Positions 8,665 to 17,270 of a stretch of DNA of 64,000 nucleotides are shown here, piece after piece. Each line of letters starts with the position of its first letter. Within the stretch, counting starts at the first letter, position 1. Both the position numbers and the translations under genes were made by a program. The notes beneath the pieces were generated by a model, which ran no database searches, was not told the origin of the DNA, and saw nothing but the letters and a program-made list of their open reading frames with translations. This stretch comes from Neobittarella massiliensis (ex Bilen et al. 2018) (GTDB taxonomy: Bacteria > Bacillota > Clostridia > Oscillospirales > Ruminococcaceae): contig NZ_OKQO01000003.1 in assembly GCF_900289145.1 (NCBI RefSeq), positions 124,001 through 188,000 on the forward strand, in the 5' to 3' direction.

Positions 8665-9324
8665 TTGAAATGGCTCAACAAATTGGAGCGCCGATTTGGG
8701 CGCAGCGGGATCCAGCGGCTGATGCTCTACATCTCGGGGCTGATGCTGGTGGTCTATCTGATCGACCTGTTTATGCCGGAGCTGGCTTTTAGCTCGTACC
8801 TGTATCTGGATATGCACCTGGTGGCGCAGGGGCAATTTTGGCGGCTGTTCACCTTTGCCATCTTGCCGCCCTCCTCGTCGCCGCTGTTTGTGGTCATCAG
8901 CCTGTATTTTTACTGCATGATCGGCGACGCGCTGGAGGCCCAGTGGGGCAGTTTTCGCTTTAATATCTTTTACCTGTGCGGGATGCTGGGCACGATACTG
9001 GCCGGCTGTATCACCGGTACCGGTGTCAACCAGTACCTGAACCTGTCGCTGTTTTTCGCCTTTGCCATGCTCTACCCCGACTTTGAGCTGCTGCTGTTTT
9101 TCTTTTTGCCGGTGAAGGTGAAGTATCTGGCTTTTTTGGACGCGCTGTACTTTTTGTATGCGCTGGTCATGGGCAGCTGGGCCACCAAGGCGGCCATCGT
9201 TATCAGCGTGCTCAATATTTTGCTGTTTTTTGGGCCGGACGCGATGCAGCGCATAAAAAATCATCTGGCCTACCGCGACAGCCGCAAGACATTTCGGCAG
9301 TACCAGAATAAAAACCGCTGGTAG
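8665..9324 (+). CDS. Rhomboid-like membrane protein
   Basis: A 219-residue polytopic membrane protein resembling the rhomboid/Derlin fold. After a short basic N-terminus it has about six hydrophobic segments. An L1-loop-like stretch (GQFWRLFTFAILPP) and 'FRFNIFYLCGMLGT' match rhomboid-family loop and helix sequences. The catalytic GxSG serine and the partner histidine are not visible, so this is probably a non-proteolytic rhomboid relative that binds or moves membrane substrates. The TTG start is chosen for the AAAGGATG site (8648-8654) about 10 nt upstream and because the promoter overlaps any longer version. A PH-domain gene follows after 72 nt and is probably co-transcribed. Family assignment is by eye. 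Confidence 0.7.
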   Translation: MKWLNKLERRFGRSGIQRLMLYISGLMLVVYLIDLFMPELAFSSYLYLDMHLVAQGQFWRLFTFAILPPSSSPLFVVISLYFYCMIGDALEAQWGSFRFNIFYLCGMLGTILAGCITGTGVNQYLNLSLFFAFAMLYPDFELLLFFFLPVKVKYLAFLDALYFLYALVMGSWATKAAIVISVLNILLFFGPDAMQRIKNHLAYRDSRKTFRQYQNKNRW

Positions 9325-9396
9325 CGCGACCGCGCTGCCCGTGCTCGACGCAGTGCAGAGAGCCGCGGATTGGCGGCGACAAGAGGAGGAATCACC

Positions 9397-9807
9397 ATGG
9401 CCAAAGACGAGCTGGATATTGAATATTTATGGCGTGACCGCCGGCGCATTTTGGGGATGCCCATCACCTTTACCAAGTACCTGATGTCGGACGACCGCAT
9501 TTTTTTGGAGCAGGGACTGCTCAGCACCGACTTGGAGGAGGTGCTGCTGTACCGGGTGCGGGATATCAGCCTGCGCATCAGCTTGGGACAGCGCATTTTT
9601 GGGGTGGGGACTATTACCCTGAAGTCGTCGGATAAGACGATGCCCATTTTGGTGCTCAAAAACATCAAGGACCCGCGGCGGGTCAAAGAGCTCATCCACC
9701 GCCAGGTGGAAAAGATGAAGGCCGAGCGCCGCATGCGGGTGGGCGAGATACTCGACGATGGCGACAACGACGAAGACGACTACATGGACGACGAGATGGG
9801 TTCGTGA
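9397..9807 (+). CDS. Bacterial PH-domain protein
   Basis: A 136-residue soluble protein made almost entirely of one bacterial PH-like (bPH2) domain. It begins with a beta-rich segment (DIEYLWRDRRRILGMPITFTKY), followed by strands with LLYRVRDISLRISLGQRIFGVGTI and the typical VLKNIKDP before a C-terminal helix. The tail is very acidic (DDGDNDEDDYMDDE). In this family such domains usually act with membrane partners, so the upstream rhomboid-like gene is a plausible partner. The ATG at 9397 has AAGAGGAGG 8 nt upstream. No transmembrane helix is seen. Confidence 0.75.
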   Translation: MAKDELDIEYLWRDRRRILGMPITFTKYLMSDDRIFLEQGLLSTDLEEVLLYRVRDISLRISLGQRIFGVGTITLKSSDKTMPILVLKNIKDPRRVKELIHRQVEKMKAERRMRVGEILDDGDNDEDDYMDDEMGS

Positions 9808-9837
9808 GTGCGGCGTGACCGCGCCGAGAGAAAAGGG

Positions 9838-9879
9838 AACGCCCCTGCCGGGTAAAGCGGCGGGGGCGCTCTCTTTTTT
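9838..9879 (+). terminator. Terminator after PH-domain gene
   Basis: The stem CGCCCCTGCCG / CGGCGGGGGCG, with one mismatch, is followed by CTCTCTTTTTT. It closes the rhomboid-like/PH operon. Confidence 0.8.
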
Positions 9880-9939
9880 GCGGTGTGGCGCTGTGTGGCG
9901 GTGAACAGGACGGTAAGGGGCTAAAGTGCCGGGGAGAGG

Positions 9940-10260
9940 CTATTCCAGCGCCTGCAAAAACACCTCGAGCAGTTGCCGGGCCAGGGGGCGCTTTTGCGGG
10001 GGACAGTGCTGCAGGATCTGCTGTATCTGCTGCAGATCGCCGCTGGAGCCGTGGCCGAACAGCAGGTAATCGGCCGAGAGGTGCAGCACCTCGGTGAGGC
10101 GGCAGAGCGTGCGCAGGCTCATCCCTTTTTTCCCCAGCTCGATATCCGCACAAAATTTGGGGGTGACCCCCAGCTTTTCAGCCAGCTGCTCCCGGGTGTA
10201 CCCGTGTGCGATGCGGCTGTTGCGCAGACGGGCACCCATCTGGACCAGATCCAATTCCAT
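9940..10260 (-). CDS. XRE-family HTH regulator
   Basis: A 106-residue DNA-binding protein with an N-terminal Cro/C1-type helix-turn-helix (about residues 8-65). The segments MGARLRNSRIAHGYTREQLA, KLGVTPKFCADIELGKKGMS and LCRLTEVLHLSADYLLFG are diagnostic. The remaining 40 residues are helical and probably mediate dimerisation. The gene is monocistronic. The start at 10260 has a GGAG element about 10 nt upstream. Its target is unknown; the small divergent gene at 10437 is the nearest candidate. Confidence 0.85.
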   Translation of the reverse strand: MELDLVQMGARLRNSRIAHGYTREQLAEKLGVTPKFCADIELGKKGMSLRTLCRLTEVLHLSADYLLFGHGSSGDLQQIQQILQHCPPQKRPLARQLLEVFLQALE

Positions 10261-10436
10261 AATGGCAGGTCTCCATTCAACATGATAAGTCTAGTCTACC
10301 TTTTCACACCAAAATCATAAATGAACGCACAGGGTTGAATTATCGGAACTTATAGGGTATAATTTGATTGGATAAGAGGTAGTTTTGACAGATCGCGCGG
10401 CACCTATACTGCGGACAGAGTACCGGCAGCAGCGGT

Positions 10437-10694
10437 GTGTGGCGCTGTGAGATGGGGGAAAGGCACTTGGAGAGGCAGTTGCTTGAGGATATAGCCCGGC
10501 AGGCCGGTTGCCTGTACCTTTCTGACCTGCGCTTAAAAGCCCACCGCACGGCGGTGCGGCAGGCAGTGGAGCAGTGTGAGCCGGCCCAGTACCCGCTGCG
10601 CCAGTGGGCAGACCTGGCAGCTTATCTGCTGGGTGAGGAGCGCAGCTTTGCCGACTGTGACCAGGCCAAGGAGCATTTGCTGGCGGCGATGTGA
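10437..10694 (+). CDS. Small hypothetical protein
   Basis: An 85-residue frame with no family I recognise. It is predicted to be helical and polar, with two cysteines and alternating Leu/Ala, and no signal peptide or membrane segment. It is supported by position. A TATACT -10 element (10405-10410), with TTTTGA or TTGACA upstream, precedes it, and a perfect intrinsic terminator (10741-10772) follows the stop by 46 nt. The start is uncertain. ATG at 10452, or TTG at 10467 behind GGGGGAAAGG, are as likely as GTG at 10437. It is divergent from the XRE gene, which may regulate it. Confidence 0.5.
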   Translation: MWRCEMGERHLERQLLEDIARQAGCLYLSDLRLKAHRTAVRQAVEQCEPAQYPLRQWADLAAYLLGEERSFADCDQAKEHLLAAM

Positions 10695-10740
10695 GCCGGT
10701 GTGACGGCATGTATCATTGTAAATAGAGCGCTGTATACAG

Positions 10741-10772
10741 GCGCCCCGCAGAGGTTGCGGGGCGCTTTTTTT
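10741..10772 (+). terminator. Intrinsic terminator
   Basis: A perfect 10-bp stem GCGCCCCGCA / TGCGGGGCGC with a 5-nt loop is followed by seven T residues. Confidence 0.9.
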
Positions 10773-10773
10773 G

Positions 10774-11427
10774 TGGCGGATATACAGGTCGGGCCGGGAG
10801 GGCTGCGGCGGCAGACGGGCATGCGGTGGGGAGAGGAGCGCGGACAAGAACGTTTTTGCCGCGCTGCCGGCACGGTGCGGCGATGCTGTGGCTGTGAACG
10901 GCAGCGCATTACCGGGCGAAAGAGGAGCGGTGCGTACCGGTGGGAATTGATGGAGGACCGGTGAGGCTCTGGTGGGACTCTGATGGGATCGAAAATCCGG
11001 CCTGCTTTTCACATGGCAGCGGCGCGCGAGGCGGTATTGGGCGCGGGCGTTTGGGGCGGCCAGGGGTATGTGCCCTGTGTATGGGGGCACAGTGGCGGCG
11101 GGGTATGACCGGTCGGGGGCCACCGACCGGGGCAGGGGGGAGCGGGACAGCGGGGCAGGGGGCGTTTGGCAGATGGTGGGGCTGGTGGGCAGAGCGACTG
11201 GCCGGCACGACGGCGGTATTTTGGCGGGCAGGTGGGGCAGTATCGGCGCCGGGGGCGGGGAGCTTGGGGGACTTGCCAGAGCTTTTAGGGGGCTATATAT
11301 CCGCTGACACGGGTGGAAAATAGCTGGGTGCCACACCTGCGGAGGGGGCGGTGCATAGTATGGGGCAGCCCCTGGCCGGGCCGTGCTGTGTGGCGCGGGC
11401 CGGTGAGAGGCGACTTCTCACTTTTAT
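10774..11427. other. G-rich non-coding interval
   Basis: About 650 nt upstream of the lysozyme gene with the same strong G bias on the + strand as 6296-6937. Open frames exist only because stop codons are rare in GC-rich DNA. None has a ribosome site or a recognisable product. No clear promoter was found for the lysozyme gene. Confidence 0.5.
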
Positions 11428-11441
11428 GGGAGGCCCTATCT

Positions 11442-12659
11442 ATGAAAAAAATATTTAAAAAATGGGCGGCGGGCGTGCTGGCGGCGCTGCTGACCATGAT
11501 ATTTGCGGTACCTGGTGCGGCGGCGATAAGCCCCTCCAGCCCCAATCAATACCCCGGTATCGACGTCAGCAGTTATCAGGGCGATATCGATTTTGCCGCG
11601 GTGCGCGCCGCCGGCATCCAGGTGGTGTATATCCGCTCCAGTGTGGGCAGCGGCTTTGTGGACGCCACCTTTGCCCAAAATTATCAGCGGGCCAAGGCGG
11701 CCGGGCTACAGGTGGGCTTTTACCACTATGTGACGGCCCGCTCGGAGGCCGAGGCGCGCCAGCAGGCCCAGTTTTTCGTCTCGACAATCTCGGGTACCCA
11801 GCCGGACTGCCGGTTGGCTATGGACTTTGAGAGCTTTGGCGACCTGTCGGTAGCGCAGATCAACGCGATCGGGCAGGCTTTTATCCAGACAGTGGCCGAA
11901 CTGTCGGGCAAAGAGGTGGTGCTCTACTCCAACGCCTATACTGCCCGCACGGTGTGGTCGCCCCAAATGGCGGCCAGCTACCCGCTGTGGGTGGCCCACT
12001 ACGGTGTGGACGCGCCCGGCGACAGCGGCGCCTGGCAGAGCTGGGTGGGCTGGCAGTACACCAGCACCGGCTCCGTGCCCGGCATTGGCGGCAACGTGGA
12101 CCGCGACCGCTTTACCGACGGGATACTGCTCTCGGGCTCAAGCATCATACCTGACCCCGGGCTGCCCGAGGAGGTGCACGACACCTGCGACTACACGGTG
12201 CAGCCGGGTGATACGGTGTGGGGCATAGCCAGGTACTTTGGCACCACAGTAGACTGTATCGCCGAGATAAACGGTCTGCAGGACCCCAGCTTGATCTACC
12301 CCGGGCAGGTGCTGCGCATCCTCTGTGAGGGCGGTGGTACCGGCAGTGGCGGCAGCGGCACTTACACGGTGCAGGCGGGCGACACGCTGTGGGACATCGC
12401 CCGGTATTACGGCACCACCGTATCGGCGCTGGCGGCGACCAATGGCATAGAAGACCCCAGCCTGATCTTTCCCGGACAGGTGTTGATTATCCCCGGTGGC
12501 GGTACCGGCAGTATCGGGAACGGCTACTATACCATCGTGTGGGGCGACACACTGTGGGACCTGGCCAGGCGTTTTGGCACCACGGTGTCGTATTTGGCGG
12601 AGCTAAACGGTATCCAGGACCCGAACCTGATCTATGCCGGTGAGACGATCCGCATTTAA
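11442..12659 (+). CDS. Secreted GH25 lysozyme with three LysM repeats
   Basis: A 405-residue exported peptidoglycan hydrolase. Residues 1-28 are a signal peptide (MKKIFKKW, hydrophobic core, GAAA cleavage). Residues about 36-225 form a glycoside hydrolase family 25 (1,4-beta-N-acetylmuramidase) domain. It opens with YPGIDVSSYQGDIDF and carries the acidic pair in AMDFESFG, expected to cleave the MurNAc-GlcNAc bond. Three LysM modules follow (about 247-293, 305-350, 359-405), each starting YTVQ/YTI..GDTxWxxAR and ending with PGQVL or an equivalent; they bind peptidoglycan. The ATG at 11442 follows GGGAGG by 8 nt. The gene appears to be transcribed alone. Roles in wall turnover, spore germination or competition are all possible. 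Confidence 0.93.
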   Translation: MKKIFKKWAAGVLAALLTMIFAVPGAAAISPSSPNQYPGIDVSSYQGDIDFAAVRAAGIQVVYIRSSVGSGFVDATFAQNYQRAKAAGLQVGFYHYVTARSEAEARQQAQFFVSTISGTQPDCRLAMDFESFGDLSVAQINAIGQAFIQTVAELSGKEVVLYSNAYTARTVWSPQMAASYPLWVAHYGVDAPGDSGAWQSWVGWQYTSTGSVPGIGGNVDRDRFTDGILLSGSSIIPDPGLPEEVHDTCDYTVQPGDTVWGIARYFGTTVDCIAEINGLQDPSLIYPGQVLRILCEGGGTGSGGSGTYTVQAGDTLWDIARYYGTTVSALAATNGIEDPSLIFPGQVLIIPGGGTGSIGNGYYTIVWGDTLWDLARRFGTTVSYLAELNGIQDPNLIYAGETIRI

Positions 12660-13173
12660 GCGGTGGGGCCGGGATAAGGAGACTTTATAAATAGCGGACC
12701 TGGTGGGGCCCGGGAAGCTGCGGTTTTTTATAGGCAGTCGCGGGCGGTAAAAAATAAAAACGCGCCGCGGCGGTCGCAGGAGAGCCGGGCTGTTTTGACT
12801 CGTGGCCCCACAGACAAAGGCGCTCGCTTGCAGGGGAGGGATGCCCCCAACACTGTAAACGGGCGCTTTTGGGGTGCGCCTATACACAGTGCACCGTACC
12901 CGGAGATTGCCGCAGCTGGGGGCACGGCGGGGGAACAGGTGCGCAAAAAGGCGACAGTAGAAGGCGCTGGATCGAGGTCGACAGGCGGACCGAGGATCGT
13001 TGCGACTGCCTGCACGGTGTTGGCTGTACCGCGGAGCCCGGGCCGGAAACAGCGCGGCGCTCTGTCTGAATGAGCCGGCGCCGGCGGCAGAAAAAGTGCG
13101 GGGCATGTATTACTTTTGACTGGCCAAACAGGGCGCCGGTGCGGTATACTGCTAGCAGAAGAGAAAAAGGGGG
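12660..13173. other. Non-coding interval
   Basis: About 510 nt between the lysozyme and ferredoxin-nitroreductase genes. A T-run at about 12723-12730 may be a weak terminator, but its stem is poor. A TATACT element at 13145-13150 is a possible -10 for the next gene, without a good -35. No frame looks coding. Confidence 0.45.
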
Positions 13174-13182
13174 ATGAGCGCG

Positions 13183-13962
13183 GTGATCGAGATCGATACC
13201 GAGCGCTGTACCGGCTGCATGCAGTGTGTACAGCTGTGCGTGACACAGGCGATAGACGTGGTGGGGGGCCGGGCGGCACCCAGCGCGCGGGGGTGTATCA
13301 GCTGCGGGCACTGTGCGGCTATCTGCCCTGTGGGGGCGGTAAAGCTGCCCCAGTATCCCCAGTGGGACCCGGAGCCATATACCTCCCAGCGATATGACGT
13401 GGACCCCGACCAGCTCTTGCGGATGATGCAGTTTCGCCGCAGCATCCGCCGCTTTACCGGGGAAAAGGTGAGCCGCCGGCAGATAGATAAGCTGCTGCAG
13501 GCGGGGTGCGCAGCCCCTACCGGCTCGAACCGGCAACAGGTGCGCTATGTGGTGCTGGATGAGCAGCTGCCCCAGATAGAAGAGCGGATATTTGCCAGCC
13601 TGGCGCGGTATGCGGCCCGGCGGGGCATAGAGGGGATGCAGCGGCGGTACGAGGACTTTTTGCAGGACCGGCAAAAGGACACGCTGTTTTACGGCGGCAG
13701 CCAGATGATCGCCGTGTTGGCGCCCCAGGTCGTCGACGGGTGCCTGGCGGCAGCCAACATAGAGCTGATGGCCCACGCTATGGGTCTGGGGGCGCTGTAC
13801 TGTGGATTTGCCCAGTGTGCGATCGCCGAGAATGACGCGTTGCGGGCATTTTTCGGCGTGACGGATGACCTGCAGCTGGCCACCTGCCTGGTGCTGGGGC
13901 ACCCGGCGGTGCACTACCGACGCCCGGCCCCCAAAAAACCGGCGGAAGTGGTGTGGCGCTAG
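13183..13962 (+). CDS. Ferredoxin-nitroreductase fusion protein
   Basis: A 259-residue two-domain redox enzyme. Residues about 1-60 form a bacterial ferredoxin with two [4Fe-4S] motifs, CTGCMQCVQLC and CISCGHCAAICP. Residues about 80-255 form a nitroreductase-like flavin domain, starting FRRSIRRFTGEKVSRRQID and containing the FMN-binding APTGSNRQ and the GLGALYCGF region. In this family electrons pass from the clusters to FMN, to reduce nitroaromatics, quinones or unknown substrates. The GTG at 13183 lies 9 nt after AAAAAGGGGG; the ATG at 13174 abuts that site and is less likely. The gene ends at a bidirectional terminator shared with prfC. Confidence 0.9.
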   Translation: MIEIDTERCTGCMQCVQLCVTQAIDVVGGRAAPSARGCISCGHCAAICPVGAVKLPQYPQWDPEPYTSQRYDVDPDQLLRMMQFRRSIRRFTGEKVSRRQIDKLLQAGCAAPTGSNRQQVRYVVLDEQLPQIEERIFASLARYAARRGIEGMQRRYEDFLQDRQKDTLFYGGSQMIAVLAPQVVDGCLAAANIELMAHAMGLGALYCGFAQCAIAENDALRAFFGVTDDLQLATCLVLGHPAVHYRRPAPKKPAEVVWR

Positions 13963-13983
13963 AATTACCCGATATGGGTGAAA

Positions 13984-14027
13984 AAAGAGCTGTGCGGCCC
14001 CTTGTGAGGGACGGCACAGCTCTTTTT
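13984..14027. terminator. Bidirectional terminator
   Basis: The stem AAAGAGCTGTGC / GCACAGCTCTTT has A-runs on the left and T-runs on the right. It serves both convergent genes, the nitroreductase (+) and prfC (-). Confidence 0.9.
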
Positions 14028-14060
14028 ATATCTGTATCACAAAAAACGCCGGAGAGCGGG

Positions 14061-15653
14061 TCACGACTCGTTCATGCCGAACTCGGCCAGCTCGAGACCT
14101 TTGTTGTGCTCCAGCGACCAGCGCACGTTCCACTCGCTGGTGAACAGCAGCAGATAGCGGTCGCGGTAATCCTGCACCAGCTTGGTGTCGGTGCTCAGGT
14201 GCAGGTCGTCGGGGCGCTCGATCTCGCTCTCGATCCAGCGCAGCGACTGGTAGGGCAGGCGCTCCATGCGGATATCCACCCCGTACTCGTTTTTGAGGCG
14301 GTATTCCAGCACGTCGAACTGCAGGGTGCCCACCACCCCCACGATGACCTCTTCCATGCCGGAATAGGGCTCGTGGAAGATCTGGATGGCACCCTCCTGG
14401 GCGATCTGGTCCATACCTTTGACAAACTGCTTGCGCTTGAGGGTATCAACTTGGCGCACCCGGGCAAAGTGTTCGGGCGCAAAGGTGGGGATGCTGGAAA
14501 AGCGCACCTTTTTTGAGGGGGCACAGACCGTGTCGCCGATGGAAAAGATGCCGGGATCGAACACGCCGATGATGTCGCCGGCGTAGGCCTCGTCGACGAT
14601 GGCGCGCTCCTGGGCCATCATCTGCTGGGGCTGGGCCAGCTTGATCTTTTTGCCCTGTTGTACGTGCAGCACTTCCATCCCCTTAGAGAACTTGCCCGAG
14701 CAGATGCGCATGAAGGCCAGACGGTCGCGGTGGGCACGGTTCATGTTGGCCTGTATTTTGAACACGAAAGCCGAGAACTCGGGATCGAACGGGTCGATAT
14801 CCCCCTCGACGGTGGTGCGGGGCAGCGGCGGGGTGGTCATCTGCAAAAACTGCTCCAGGAATGGCTCTACCCCGAAGTTGGTCAGCGCCGAGCCAAAAAA
14901 GACCGGCGAGAGCTTGCCGTGGCGCACCAGCTCCATATCGAAATCGTCGCCGGCGCCGTCGAGCAGCTCTACGTCGTCGCACAGTGTTTGATACAGCTCC
15001 TGCCCCAGCATATCGACCAGGTGGGGGTCGTCGAGACCGGCCTCGGTGGCCTGGACCCGCTTGGCGCCGCCGGTGGCGCTGAAGGCCAAGATATCGCGCT
15101 TTTTGCGGTCGTACACGCCTTTAAAGGATTTGCCCGAGCCGATGGGCCAGTTGATGGGGCAGGTGCCGATGCCCAGCTCCTCCTCGATCTCCTCGCAGAG
15201 CTCGAACGGGTCGCGCGCCTCGCGATCCATTTTGTTGATGAAGGTGAAGATGGGGATATCGCGCAGCAGGCAGACTTTAAACAGCTTGCGGGTCTGGGGC
15301 TCGACGCCTTTGGCGGCGTCGATGACCATGACTGCCGAGTCGGCGGCCATGAGCGTGCGATAGGTGTCCTCGGAGAAGTCCTGATGGCCGGGGGTGTCGA
15401 GGATGTTGATGCAGCAGTCGCCGTACTCGAACTGCAGCACCGAGCTGGTGACCGAGATACCGCGCTGCTTTTCGATCTCCATCCAGTCGCTCACTGCATG
15501 GCGGGAGGACTTTTTGCCCTTGACTGTCCCCGCCTGGGTGATGGCGCCGCCATAGAGCAGCAGCTTTTCGGTGAGCGTGGTCTTGCCGGCGTCGGGGTGC
15601 GAGATGATGGCGAAGGTGCGCCGGCGCCTGATTTGCTGGCTATAGTCTGGCAT
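14061..15653 (-). CDS. prfC: Peptide chain release factor 3
   Basis: A 530-residue translational GTPase that removes RF1/RF2 from the ribosome after peptide release. The G1 motif SHPDAGKTTLTEKLL is at residues 18-32, followed by the switch II motif DTPGHQDFSEDTYRT and the G4 motif NKMDREARDP. The order MEIEKQRGISVTSSV before the G3 motif is diagnostic of RF3 rather than EF-G. Length matches E. coli RF3 (529). The ATG at 15653 has CCAGGAGG about 10 nt upstream on the minus strand. It is monocistronic behind its own promoter (15696-15724). Confidence 0.97.
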   Translation of the reverse strand: MPDYSQQIRRRRTFAIISHPDAGKTTLTEKLLLYGGAITQAGTVKGKKSSRHAVSDWMEIEKQRGISVTSSVLQFEYGDCCINILDTPGHQDFSEDTYRTLMAADSAVMVIDAAKGVEPQTRKLFKVCLLRDIPIFTFINKMDREARDPFELCEEIEEELGIGTCPINWPIGSGKSFKGVYDRKKRDILAFSATGGAKRVQATEAGLDDPHLVDMLGQELYQTLCDDVELLDGAGDDFDMELVRHGKLSPVFFGSALTNFGVEPFLEQFLQMTTPPLPRTTVEGDIDPFDPEFSAFVFKIQANMNRAHRDRLAFMRICSGKFSKGMEVLHVQQGKKIKLAQPQQMMAQERAIVDEAYAGDIIGVFDPGIFSIGDTVCAPSKKVRFSSIPTFAPEHFARVRQVDTLKRKQFVKGMDQIAQEGAIQIFHEPYSGMEEVIVGVVGTLQFDVLEYRLKNEYGVDIRMERLPYQSLRWIESEIERPDDLHLSTDTKLVQDYRDRYLLLFTSEWNVRWSLEHNKGLELAEFGMNES

Positions 15654-15695
15654 ATACAGTGAGCCTCCTGGTCGATGGTGTAAAACAAACAATTT

Positions 15696-15724
15696 ATTTT
15701 ACCATTTTTGGCAGGTCTGTGCAA
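15696..15724 (-). promoter_or_regulatory. Promoter of prfC
   Basis: On the minus strand, TTGCAC (15719-15724) is followed by a 17-nt spacer and TAAAAT (15696-15701), preceded by TGG as an extended -10. Confidence 0.8.
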
Positions 15725-15861
15725 CTGTATTCTAGTGTTGCAGAGATCGCGGAAACGGGGAAATGTGCAGGAGGGGACAGTGCCGCCCAGCAGCCGCCAG
15801 CAGCCGGCAAACTGTCCGGCAGGCACCTTTTGGCGGTGCTGCCGGGCCAAGAGATAGGCGG

Positions 15862-17127
15862 CTATAGGGCGGTGAGTTCCCGGCCGGCGCAGTAGCGGCG
15901 GGAGATGTGGCGGTCGTCGCCGCAGTAGAGAAAGCGCTCCAGCCGCTGGGCGGGGGAGAGGTGCAGCGGCGACAGCTGGCCCAGATCGCGGTCGTCGATG
16001 ACCAGCGCGTCGAAACTGTAGCCGGGCTCGAAACTGCCGACGCGGCCGAAAAAGGCGCCGCCGCCTTTGGTGGCCAGGTAGAGCGCCTCGACTTCGCTGA
16101 GGGGGGAGAGCTGGGGCTTTTGCTGTACCACCAGCTTGGAGATCTGCACGGCGGCCACTATGACCTGCATCATGTTGAGGGTGTGGCCGCCGGCGATATC
16201 GCTGCCCAGCCCCACGGGGATCCCCTCGTTTAGATAGCGGCGGATGGGGGGCAAGCCGCTGCCGGCCAAGTCGAGACTGCAGACCGGGCAGTGGGCGACA
16301 AAGCTGCCGTGCTGTTTGAGCAGGGCGATCTCCTCCTCGGGGCTGGTGAGACAGTGGGCCATGACCGAGGGGCCGCTGCCCATGAGACCAAAGCGGGCGT
16401 ACACCCCGGCGTAGTACCCCTCGCGGGGAAAGCGACGCCGCACCAGTTGCAGGTCGCTCTCCCCTTCGGACATGTGGGAGTGGACCGGCAGCCCGGTCTC
16501 GCGGGCCAGCTGGCCCAGAGCGGCCATCAGTTCGTCGGAGCAGCAGGGCACGAACTCCGGCGAGATGGCATAGCGGACCCGGCCGGGTCCACCGTAGCGA
16601 TGGGCCAGCTGCACGGTCTCGGCGATGGAGGGGGCGGTCTGTTCGTTTTGGACGCCGTAGCCGGGATAGTCGGAATTCATTTTGCCCACATAGGCCCACA
16701 TGCCGCTGCGGCGGTACTGCTCTAGCAGATCGGCCGCGGCCGCGGCGGAGGTGGAGCCCATGATGACGGCGTGCAGCGAGCCGTAGCACCGCAGCTGGCT
16801 GATGAGCGCCGCATTGAGCTGGTGGGCGTAGCCGGGGTCGGCGTACCGGTGCTCGACGGGGTAGGTGTACCGTTCCAGCCAGCCGTCCAGCCCCTCGCTG
16901 TAGCCCAGGCCCATGTTGGGCAGCTGGGGCGCGTGCAGGTGCAGGTCGGTAAAGGCGGGGAGGACCAGCGCGTCGCCAAAATCGGCGGTGAGCGGACCGG
17001 CTGAGGCCGGTTGGCGCTGGGTGAGTGAGCGCACCAGCCCGTTTTCGGTGATGAGCCAGCCGCGCTCGACCACCTTTAGCTGGCCCAGTGCCGGCGTGTA
17101 GAGAAAATTGCCCCGATATACAGCCAT
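15862..17127 (-). CDS. guaD: Guanine deaminase
   Basis: A 421-residue zinc amidohydrolase converting guanine to xanthine and ammonia. Metal and active-site motifs visible are TDLHLHAPQLPNMG (about residue 65), HSHMSEGESD (about 212), HCPVCSLDLAGSGLPPIRR (about 285) and GSDIAGGHTLNMM (about 312). The phrase DLHLHAPQ is characteristic of guanine deaminases. The ATG at 17127 follows AGGAG; the longer upstream frame is leader RNA. Xanthine produced here can be used by Xpt, encoded at 20865-21440 on the same strand. The promoter at 17233-17262 gives a leader of about 100 nt containing an intrinsic terminator, so expression may be controlled by attenuation. Confidence 0.9.
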   Translation of the reverse strand: MAVYRGNFLYTPALGQLKVVERGWLITENGLVRSLTQRQPASAGPLTADFGDALVLPAFTDLHLHAPQLPNMGLGYSEGLDGWLERYTYPVEHRYADPGYAHQLNAALISQLRCYGSLHAVIMGSTSAAAAADLLEQYRRSGMWAYVGKMNSDYPGYGVQNEQTAPSIAETVQLAHRYGGPGRVRYAISPEFVPCCSDELMAALGQLARETGLPVHSHMSEGESDLQLVRRRFPREGYYAGVYARFGLMGSGPSVMAHCLTSPEEEIALLKQHGSFVAHCPVCSLDLAGSGLPPIRRYLNEGIPVGLGSDIAGGHTLNMMQVIVAAVQISKLVVQQKPQLSPLSEVEALYLATKGGGAFFGRVGSFEPGYSFDALVIDDRDLGQLSPLHLSPAQRLERFLYCGDDRHISRRYCAGRELTAL

Positions 17128-17184
17128 AAAAAGTACTCCTTTTTTGTAGTGTAGACCCCGCGCTCGCATCGGCGGAGCCGCTAG

Positions 17185-17212
17185 AAAAAACGCTCTGCCG
17201 AATGGCAGAGCG
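17185..17212 (-). terminator. Leader terminator (attenuator) of guaD
   Basis: On the minus strand, CGCTCTGCC-ATTC-GGCAGAGCG is followed by TTTTTT, about 15 nt after the predicted transcription start and about 58 nt before the start codon. A competing pairing exists: AGCCGCT, overlapping the 5' arm, can pair with AGCGGCT just downstream. No purine-riboswitch consensus is present. Confidence 0.75.
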
Positions 17213-17232
17213 GCTACACGGTCACTGCCTGT

Positions 17233-17262
17233 ATCATAGTGCAGTGAACGGAACTTTGTCAA
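17233..17262 (-). promoter_or_regulatory. Promoter of guaD
   Basis: On the minus strand, consensus TTGACA (17257-17262) is followed by an 18-nt spacer and TATGAT (17233-17238). The start of transcription is predicted near 17226. Confidence 0.8.
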
Positions 17263-17270
17263 TACGTGCC

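Noticed and set aside
12795-13279. Overlapping frames on both strands before the ferredoxin-nitroreductase gene
   Set aside because: No ribosome sites, low-complexity Pro/Arg/Ser-rich products, and the minus-strand frame overlaps the ferredoxin coding start.
17128-17226. Purine riboswitch upstream of guaD
   Set aside because: The conserved purine-aptamer core is absent and only about 15 nt precede the terminator hairpin.
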